Assembly (NCBI GenBank): GCA_032358255.1
Contig: JAULBX010017414.1
Span: 1-64,000 of the forward strand
DNA length: 64,000 nt
Direction: 5' to 3'
Origin: Heterotrichella gracilis
Taxonomy: Eukaryota; Sar; Xanthophyceae; Tribonematales; Xanthonemataceae
The translations under genes and the position numbers were made by a program. Shown here piece after piece: positions 22,970 to 36,400 of this stretch; within the stretch, counting starts at the first letter, position 1; each line of letters begins with the position of its first letter. Below the pieces are notes generated by a model. The model had not been told where the DNA came from. It did no database searches and worked only from the letters and a program-made list of their open reading frames with translations.

Positions 22970-24702
22970 TCACTTGCTTGTGAGGAGCAGCTTCTGTGCG
23001 CTGGACAGCACCAGGGGCCAGGGGTCGTCTGCCTGCAGCAGCAGCCAGTCCCCATCCCCATCCTTGTACACCAGGCGGACACTGGAGTCGTCGGGGAAGC
23101 GGTCCCCAAACCGCTGCCGCACCATCTGCCACAGCTGGTTGAAGTTCTTGCACACAGCCAGGTACACCTCGCCCAGCGGTTCGGGCTCCTTGCAGCCCTG
23201 GCCCCAGTACTCAACAGGCACAAACCCGCTGACCTCGGGGTTGCTGGTGACTGCTCGCCCGCACGCATCTGTGTGCTCCTCTGTCTGGTCTTGCTGCACC
23301 TGGACAGAAACCTCTGGTCAAGCACCGCATGGTACACCTTGGTGACAGCGGTTATCCAAATTTGACAGCTGGCAGCGGGTTATGAAAGGCAGCAGTGCAT
23401 GGCTTGTGGCCACTGTTGTACTAGCATCCAGCCTAGGGCATGCAAGGTGTTGTAGCTACCAGTGCAAGGCAACCCTATTGCGGGCAACAGATGCGATAGC
23501 AAGCACAAATTACCTGCGTGCTTGCTTTGCTGTTCTGGTAGTGTGCCGCATCCAGGTGTTCCTGCTTGGGGCGGGTGCTGTTTGCTTGGTCTACGTGCTT
23601 CACGTCACCAGTCGTCTGCACCACACTGGACAAGTCCTTCCTGTATGCATCCTCATCGGGCGAGTTCTTGCCCTCCTGCCTGTGCTTGTACTTCTTGGGG
23701 GGTTTGGGCGTCTCATCCTGCTCACTGTTGCTGGTGGAGTCCTCCTCGCTGGAGGTGAGTGCCGCCACCCTGTGGTGCTTGAGTGGGCGCTGCTTGACTG
23801 CTTTGCTGCGCGAGGCTTTCTCCAGGTGGTGCGCCTTCTGCCCATCCTTGTCCTTGTCCTTGTCTGCATCCTTTTCTTTGTCTTGCCCCGGCTGCTTGCT
23901 GGCATCATTTGCGGTGGTTGGCTGCTGTTGGCTGCGCACTGCTTTGGTGCTGTGCTCCCTGACCAGCAAGCTGCTCTTCTTCAGCTCTTCTCTCCTTGCG
24001 GAAGTGGAGCTGACCACTCGCCTGTTGCAGCAAAGAAGCCAGTCAGTTACACTTGACAGTCACTTAGGGAGGCCGGTGTCACAAATCCAAACCATGAAGG
24101 GGACCCATTGCCTACCTCTGCAAAACAGTGGCGTCACCCAGCAGGTCGTGCATATCTGCATCCTTCAGGTTGCTGGAGCTGAAGGGCTCCAGTATATCTG
24201 GCTTCTTGTTGGGTGCAGCCCTTCCGCTGGTGAAGGGCTTTGTTTCGTCTTGATGCTCCCGCAAAGGAGGTTGAGGCTCCTTCTGCAGAGGTTTACTGGG
24301 CCCAGCTGGTTCCTGTATACACAAAGGGTAGAACATATTCAGCATGTTATTTACTTGCGAGGTCAGTGCTGACATCAACCTTCAAGCTGTAACTGGAACT
24401 GTCATAAGTGTCAGTTGAAGTACCTCTTTGCAAGGGAGAGTCTCCTTGTCTCCACTTTGGTCAGCTTTCTCTGCATGCTGACCATCTCTTTGCTCTGATG
24501 TTCCTGGTCTTTCTGCCTGGTTGTCGTCAAGCTGCCCTGCTTGCTCAGCCTCCTTGCTTTGCTGAGCTGCCACCCTTTCTGCCTCTTCCTTTGCCTTTTG
24601 CTCCTCTTCGTACTCACGTAACCACCGTGACTTTACAGACTTGAAACCACCGGGTATTGGGGAGCTGCCATACTCGATGGCAACAAGATGCTTCAACCCC
24701 AT
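22970..24702 (-). CDS. Uncharacterised protein with C-terminal PB1 domain
   Basis: 437 aa in four exons: 24702-24424, 24312-24116, 24021-23514, 23299-22970; phases agree. The C-terminal ~80 residues read as a PB1 fold: YLAVCKNFNQLWQMVRQRFG, then RLVYKDGDGDWLLLQADDPW. This carries the acidic OPCA-type signature (DGDGDW) used for head-to-tail pairing with a basic PB1 partner, as in NLP and ARF/Aux-IAA regulators. The rest is low-complexity and highly charged: a coiled-coil-prone Glu/Lys/Ala segment at about 25-60, Pro-rich linkers and a Lys/Asp repeat (KDADKDKDKD). No DNA-binding or kinase domain is visible, so the partner and role are unknown. An upstream in-frame ATG at 24798 would add 32 residues. 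I prefer 24702 because the sequence GLKHLVAIEYGSSP that follows looks structured. Confidence 0.8.
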
Positions 24703-25212
24703 TATCGTGACACAACAGGCAACAAGTGGCCAACGAAAGGGGCCTTCAGGCAGCCCGCCTGGCAGTTTGGTCTCTACAGAACATCCTGAGGGCCCCACAC
24801 CGTTTAAGAAGGTCGCTCGCTGTCAAAGCTGTTGTGCCTTGCAAACTAACGCGGATGACTGCAAGTGCGGAGGGGACATAGGCGGTGTTTGGGTTGTTTT
24901 TTGCCTGTTTTCAGCTCATCGCCCTGTAAAGGGGGGCACATTAATTTTCTCAAGAGGGGTGGATTTATGTGCAAAGGCGGCCTGCCACCCCTTCATAAAG
25001 GCACGAGCCACCACCAGATCCTGCACATTCTTGATCGCAGCAGCCTAGCCGGGACTTTGAAGCACATCAAAACAGTGGCGAGATACCTTCTGACAGAGCT
25101 TATTAGCAAAACGTTGGCACTTACCCAACTCTTCGCTGTCTGGTCTCGCCCCACCTCAAAATTCCGGCTAATTTGCGCGAATTTTGCCCAACAGCGAAAA
25201 CTACCTCCAAAC
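24703..25212. promoter_or_regulatory. Shared upstream region of divergent PB1 and helicase genes
   Basis: The start codons are only 510 bases apart on opposite strands, so this stretch must contain both 5' UTRs and promoters. It includes no clear TATA box or repeat. The function is inferred from position. Confidence 0.5.
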
Positions 25213-28702
<3,490 letters not shown>

Positions 28703-30493
28703 GGTTGTGGTAGTGTTAGCGCATGGCCGGCTGCAGCGGGTGGGGAGGGTCTGCAGTTTGTGGGCAACGTGGTGGGCAGCTGTGCACGGCGTGGTGGAGG
28801 GTGGAGGGATTACACTGTAGTATTGATTGTGGGAGTTCGTTTGAGGTTGTTGGAACTGCTGTGCGTTTGCTTTCTGTGGGCAGTTGTTGTGCCTAGGAGG
28901 AGCCCTGAAGGGCTTGGTCATTCTTTTGAGGCAGGTTGCTGCCTGTTTATTGTTCCTGGGTTTCCAGCCTGTGCACGTCTGATTGCTATGGTGCGGCAGG
29001 TGTGGGTCTTGTTTGAGTAGTCCTGCTGTGGACAGTTGAGGCAGCACATTTTGTGCGAGAATCTGATTTATTTCCACTGGTTTGCAACTGGTGTCGTGAT
29101 GGTGCGTTGCAGTACTTTGTCGCTGAGCTAGTTCCACGTGCAACTTGCACATGGTGCAATGTCTGCGTTTTGAGGCCCAACATGCAATGCGCAGTTGTAC
29201 ACCTAGAGACCTTTGTACCAGATACAGAGCTACTTGCTCATATGCGGTGTGTCGCATTTGCACAAGTCAGAGGTCGGGTGTATATGCAAAGCCTTGCAGT
29301 GTGCACCGTGTTCAATGCAGTTGGTCAGGTCACCGAGCATCGCTCAACTGACTGCTTGAAATTCACGATGATCGGCAGGGTGTGATAAGTCAAAGGATTC
29401 TGGTGGGCTAGTACGCAGGTTATAGAAGAAAAAAGAAACAAAACGCCCACAGGAAACAGCCAGGCACAACACACACAACAGGGCGTGTTCCACCTCGCCA
29501 GAAAGCAAAAAAGCGTTATAGGCTAGGGTACCTGCTAACTGCTCTGGCCCCTACCAGTGGTCGCTGCCTGTACTGGTGCCACTTGACTGTCTGGACTCTG
29601 TCTCCATGTGAGATTCTGGCTGGAGTGGTGCCCTGGTGCGAGCCAGTGGCCCCCTAACTACGCCTCTGTGCGTTCCCTGTCTGAGTCCACGGCGAAGTTT
29701 GTTCTATTTTTCCCATACAATAGGCTTTTTCGCTTTCGTGTCCAGGTGTTATATGGTGACACTTGATACAACTCGCAACCAAGTCCCCCACGGAGTTGCC
29801 ACAAGTTGTTTCTAGGTTGGGCCAAAGCTAGGCAATAGTGTGGCCCTCGTTATTGCTGCCAGTTATAGCGGAGACAGTCCGCGCTTTCGTAGGTGGTGAT
29901 AATGCTTTTTATGTCTTTCCCGGAAGTCATAGTGGCTTGGAGTGGTGAGAGCGGCAACGTAGATCTGGCAGGTGGCATGCACACATTTGGATGCCCACAT
30001 ATGCATGCATGAAAAAACGACATACAATCCAACGGCTCGGAGGGAGAAAACTCCCTTACCAAAGCATTGGTAGGCATCGCTGGGAATGCCCGTTGCATAT
30101 TGGTGTGGTTTCGCCTGTCGACCACTCCTGGGCTTCTTCACATGCAGTGCACTGGAGTGCGCACTGACTGACACACGACTCTGGGGCCACCACCCCCGCA
30201 ACCCACTGCTTGTTCGGTTTATATTAAGTCGAAGAAGTACATGGTTATTCCTTGGTACTGTTGTGACGCCCCACCTTGGTTTCTGCATGTGCAGGCTAGC
30301 TGTACAAGGTGCGCCCTCTTCTCTGGGGTGAAACAATCAAACACCGCCCACAGCACCAACCCGCACCAGACTCCCTACGCACCAACCTCAATGGGCTGTG
30401 GATGTGGTGTAACACTAAAGCAGGCGCAGCACCTCCACCTTGTTATATAGAAGACTACAAGCTCCAACCAGGCATCTCTAGCTTGCCCAAGCC
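28703..30493. other. Spacer between helicase and first MYND gene
   Basis: T/G-rich 3' UTR-like sequence to about 29400, then the upstream region of the MYND gene. The stretch 29895-30030 resembles 39690-39790, upstream of the second MYND gene, showing that the tandem duplication included promoter DNA. A dispersed CT-rich motif lies at 29641-29684. No exon supported. Confidence 0.5.
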
Positions 30494-33400
30494 ATGGGTA
30501 GCCGCCAGGACCCCCCCACCGACTGGTCCCAGAAGCCTGTGTCTGCACTCAAGGCCTACCTGCGTGATGCTGGAGCGGACTCCAGCGGGTGCCTGGAGAA
30601 GGAGGACCTGGTGGCGCTGTGCACCAGGGTGGAGCAGGAGCAGGTCAGCAAAGGAAAACCCTAACCCTAACCCCACATGCAGCTATGCCGGGTATTTTCG
30701 AGCAGCGAGAATTGGAGCAGGGCTGCTTTTACTGTATGACAGGTAAAGTTGTAGGGTGCTAATCCTTTTGCATCCAAGCTGCGATCACCAACGCTGCGTG
30801 GTGGCGCCACAGCACCTGCCCTGGCTATATGAACACCGCTGCACACCTCCATTACACTGCAGGGTGGCGCCAGCAGCAGTAGCACACCCACCACCTTCCC
30901 AGCAAGGCCTGGCAGGGGCCACAGGGGCAGAATCAGCACCACCATCACCCCCACCACCACCACCACCAGCAGCGCACCCACCGCAGGACCTGCACGCCGC
31001 TTCAAGCAGGTTCTGCCCCCACCTCCACCTGAGCTGGTGATCCTGCTGAGAATGGTTGGGGGTGTCCCGCCAGGTGGCGCAACGGTAGCCACTGTGGAGC
31101 AGGCGATTGAAATTGTCAGCAGAGTGCCAACGGTGCGCGCTACCCTAAACCCTAAACCCTAAACCCTAAAGCGAGTGGTCCGTGCTGCTGGTCAGTTGGT
31201 TAAAAGCAGTGTAAAACCAATGCTTTTGCTCGTGCCCATTTTATGGCAGGACTAACAGTCAAAATCTAAAACAGCGTGCCTACTGCCTGTGCCATCTGAC
31301 AGGATTGGTCTTCATATTTTTTTTCAAATTTTTTTTGAAAAACAATTCTTTAAATTATTCCAGCGTGAGCAAAGCCCTGTTACGGCAGGGTGTGCAGTTG
31401 CACCCGTGACCGCCGTTGCAAGTGGGTATGTGGTCGTGATTGTGATTACCAGCTGCTGTGTGTGCGCAGGCAAGCATTCGGGCCAGAGCTTACACGTCCA
31501 TCCTGTCATGGCTGGAGGATTGCGCGGGCGATGATGACATCCGTGAGGAGCTGGCTGCAAGCCCCACCTGCACAGACTTCCTGGCCAAGCGCCTGAGGGA
31601 GCCGATTTCTGACTGCCAGGTTGGTCTGCCAAATAAATAGAAATAAATAAACAAACAAATTAACAAACAAATGTCTAAATAGATAAATAATTAAACTCCT
31701 CGTCTCAAGTATGATGGCGTCGGTTGAGGTATGACAGCCACAGTGGTCGTGTTGTTGCCCCATGCTGTCTAGAAGCCTGTCTCAATTCTGTGCCAATTTC
31801 TTCAAAACCGGTCGACGTTGCATCCTCGGACCCCAGACCAGATCTCTGCCGCGTACATCGTACATGCGTGGACAGGAAGTTGATGACAAATTTAAAACTA
31901 AACCACTTCAAGTGTACCCGGGTGAGGGCCACCCTCGTCGCATTTGTATTGGCATCTGTCATGCATACAGTCCTCATGTGCACGGAACATCCGGCCCTCC
32001 TGCATTCAACGCATCGGCTAATTATGGCGCCAGGCCTGTGGTATGCAAGGGACAATCAAGTGTTGCTTTGCATCGATTGGTATTCAGATCATCCCGTGCT
32101 CACACCCATGGATTTGACACTTCTGTGCTGTGGTGCTGCTGTGCAGGGTGCTGTCTTGTGCTGCTATGCATTGAGTGTAAGTGGGCTGGTCACCGCCCTC
32201 ACAAGGTGTCGAGGCCCTTTCTACCCTTCTATCCCTCTCACCACCAAGCTGTATTGTCAAGGTATGGATGTATAATGTACACCCATAGTCACACCTGTGC
32301 GTCGCATTGCATTTCATCAAATTTACATTGATACACCGATCACAACCAATCATTATCCATGGTCACACCTGCAACTACACCCATGTTTAATGACATCTAT
32401 TGCCTTTGTCACCAGATTTTACGTCATTGGGTGCAGTGCACATAACCACACCTGGCGTAGACTTTGCCTCCCACATACTGTGGTTTCAAGCTGGAGAATA
32501 CGCACCCAAACACCAGTATGACGTTAGCAGTCTGACTAGGACGAGGGTCCTCAAGAAGCTGGAAGCACTTTATCACAACACCCTAAACCCTAAACCTGCC
32601 ATCCACTCATGCAAGAAAAGCACGCAGGCCATGCTCTTGCAGGGCTTGGGGGTTGCGAAGTCTGGTTTCCTGGCCAACGTCATTAGCCATTGCACTGCAT
32701 CCTGGATGGCTCCACCCTGGATGGCGGTGGTCCACTAGGAGAGCAAGTTTAATCTTGGATACTCCATCAATATTACTTCATGACTTCCACCCACTGCAGG
32801 GCGCAAAATAGGTGAAAATGGAGCAACAAGAGTACGCATGGCCAGCTTTGGCTAGCTAATTCCAGCTTGATTTATATGCGACTTCCCCTCCTGCAGGACA
32901 GCGCTGCATTGGGCGTGCGGATGGAAATGAAATACCCAATGAAATAACCTTTGTGTGACTGCTCAATTTCGAAAAGTATATACTTATTTCCAGTGTGAGT
33001 TGTATGTGATATCCCCCCTGCAGGACACAGCAGTGGCTGTGCAGCTGGATAACTACATACTCAAGTCCAGTTTGACTGCTAAATCTCGACAAGTAGCTTA
33101 TTTCCAGGTTGGAATACATGTGATTTATTTTTCTGAAGGGCACAGCAGGGCGCGTGCGGATGGAGTCTCCACACTGGCTGGCCTTCAGTGGATGATCTGC
33201 CGGCAGGCACTGGAGGTGCTGACCAATGTGCTGGACTCCAACGCCCGCAGGGATTTGGCCGTCAGCACCGAGCCCAAGTTCCTGGAGAAGGTGCGAAGAA
33301 GGGGTTCATGCTAGGGTTCCTGATAATTGTGCGCCAATGCCTGGATGAGGTGCAAATTAGGGGGTGATACTAGGGTTCCTGAGTGAGTTGCGTGCAAAAT

Positions 33401-36400
33401 GCCTGGATAAGGTGCGAGGAACGGGTCGTTACATAGGTCCCCTAAGTAACTTGTAGGAAAAGTGTGTGTGAAACAGCTGGCTGCATACATAGCATTGCAA
33501 GTCCCAATACAGGGTTGTCGAGTGGTTACATACCAGTGGGAGTGTGTTTTATGGGTGACTCCTCGGTTGCTTATAATCTCCCTGTCTCTGGTCGGTTGAT
33601 CTAAAGGGTAACGGGTGAACACATGTGGTTGAGGTACCCATGGTGTTTTGGGGGCTAATCACATGATCCAATCCCCAGGTGTTTGTGCTCATCCCATGAT
33701 CCCATCCCCAGGTGAAGAGCGAGTTTGCGCAATTGGGGCATAACACCGAGGACGATATGTGGCAGACCCTGTACAATGCACTGGGGCTGTACGTGGCGCA
33801 TCCAAAGTATGGTGGAGAGGTAGGTTGCTTTGATTGGAAATGATTAGAAATGAGGGTCACCATCGCCCCCTGCGTGCCCCAGGCACGATGCCTTCCATCC
33901 CTTGGGGACCTCCTTACCCAAACTGCCTCAAAATATTCGATCCGGATTTGTGCAAGTTCCCAATCCCGCCTTGAGGTGGTCACCAATAGCACAAAACAAT
34001 TGTACCCACTAATGCTGCGGCTCATATTATTATATAATATCTGTTTGGCCGCATTATGATATTGTCACAATCCCCCGTATTCCCGGAAATCGTGTTATTG
34101 CAATAGGCCCTATTTGCAACAAGATCTCCCTCCCCTTGAAAAAGATCACCCTCTCTTCCTTGCAGCTGGCCGACGTGGTCATGGTTATATGTTCATTGGT
34201 GTGTCTGTGCACAAACACCCGATCACACCCTGATGTATTTGATTGCACACTGAGTGTGTCCCATCACACACCAACCTTTTGCAGATAGCTAACATGATCG
34301 TGGATGACACATTGATGTTGTTATACACCAACCCCTTGGGTGTGCCTGTATATCCTGATGATGTTTCGATCACACCATGATTATATCTGATCACACCGTG
34401 ATTGTGTCCGATCACACCCTGATGTGCCTGTCCTTTCCCTGCAGATAGCTGACATGATCGTGGATGACACATTGCTGATGTTGTACCTCAACCCCCTGGG
34501 ACCCAACCCCCTGGACCCATCCCAGCGAGATTTCCGCTGCGGCCACGCCCTCAGGGCGATACAGAACATGTTGGACGATATGCACGCCCAAGGTGCAGCA
34601 TACAAGAAACTCGTGGAGGCAGGTGGGTGGATGCGCAGCAAGGGGTGCAGGGTCTAGGGTTCAGAGTTTGCGGGGTGTGGGGTTTTGCAACAAAACCGGA
34701 ACCCAAGCATTTTGTTCAGCGTCCACAAGCCCATCGAAGCATGTGGTGCTCAGCATGCATGCGTGTTACAAACGTGTCACAGAATACAGCTAAAGGGTCA
34801 AGCGATGGACATTGGCTCAACTTTAAAAGGGCCATGAGCTGGCTCTGCACCTAAAACCCTAAACCCTAAACCCCAACCAAGTGCATGCAGCCACTGCTGA
34901 CCGTTTTCACTCCCAGTTGGAAGTAAGTGATCTATCATTTTATATATTATTCCTTGCAAACATTGGGCCTCACCTGAAGGAGCTGGCACGGTGCAGTGCA
35001 TTAGCCTAACGTTAACGCCATTATCTTGATAAACAACTAACAACTGAATTACTTTGATGTATATGATTCCTTGCAGGCCTTGGGCCTTGCCTGAAGGAGC
35101 TCGCACGGTGCTGCGCATGCGGTTGTCTAATGTCAACTTATTATTTAGCAACACTTTCATTTACTTTATTGTAAATAATTCCTTGCAGGCATTGGGCCTC
35201 GCCTGAAGGAGCTTACGCGGTGCAGTGCAGTCCTTGTAGCAGAGAAGGCTGCGTGCTGCGTTGCCAACTTGGCGGGGGCCGACCCACTGGCCTTTTTTAG
35301 CAATGATGGGACTGCGCCATCGGCAGGGGTGGAGGCGGGGATGGCGGGGCTGAAGGTGGATGGGGTTGCAGGTGGGGGTGGGGGTGAGGGTGAAAATGGG
35401 TTTGAGAATAGGGGTGGGGCCCACCTGCGCCCGGGGGGGGGACGCAGGGTGTACTGGGTAGTGTGGTACCATATCAGCCACCGTTTGCCAACTCAAAAAG
35501 AAGGAAAAGAAGAAAAAGAAGAAAAAGAAAAATCTAAGAGGGTGGGGGTGGGGGTGTCTTATCATGGTTTCCCGTCCTCATGGTAGCTCTGTGTGGCGCC
35601 GCTGTTTAGGATACAGGGTTTAGGGTTTAGGGTAGGTCTGTGTGGCGCCGCTGTTTAGGGTTTAGGATTTAAGGTTTAGGGTAGGTCTGTGTGGTCTGAC
35701 TGCTAGAATGCTTGTGATGACCTAAGTAGCAGCATGGACAAGGGTGGCAAGGGTTTTCACTGGCATCTTTGCGCATGCAATGTCCCCAATACCCCAACTC
35801 GAAGCAAAGAGTCTCAGTGTCTGCAGGCAATCATTCAGCCTGACCTAGTACAATCCCTTGCCATCTCCCACCAGTCCCCCACCACACACACACCCTCCGC
35901 AGGTGCCAATCAAGATGGGGATTGGGAATGTACCCTTTTTGACACCAATCCCCCACATACACCTTCCGCAGGTGCCAATCAAAAATGGGGATTGGGAGTG
36001 TACTTTCTTATCACCAATTCCCCACACACCCTCCGCAGGTGCCAACCAAGACTGGGTGGCCACCATTTCCTGGGAGCTGTCCCGACTGGACACCCACCGC
36101 CCAGGCTTCTCTGGTCCCGATGCAGTGCTGGCGCTGAGCACCCTCCACAACCTTGCCGTGTCGCTGCCAGAGTGTGCACCAGGTAAGTGTAAGACAATGT
36201 CATGTATGGTCCCATGCATGGGGACTAGACTAGAATAATCCGCACATGGTGCTATTTCATTCATCTGCAGTGGCTTACTTAAAATCGGACTCACTTCAAA
36301 TTTGAGACTCTTGCAAAATCCTGGCATTTCACAATGGCATTGTTTCATTTCACAGCGTGGTGAAATAAAAGAATGCCATGTGATATGCAAGAGCCACTGT

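Noticed and set aside
32400-32738. 112-codon open frame in MYND-1 intron 4 considered as an extra exon
   Set aside because: Exons 4 and 5 already join in phase without it, the paralogue has no counterpart, and it reads through telomere-like sequence.
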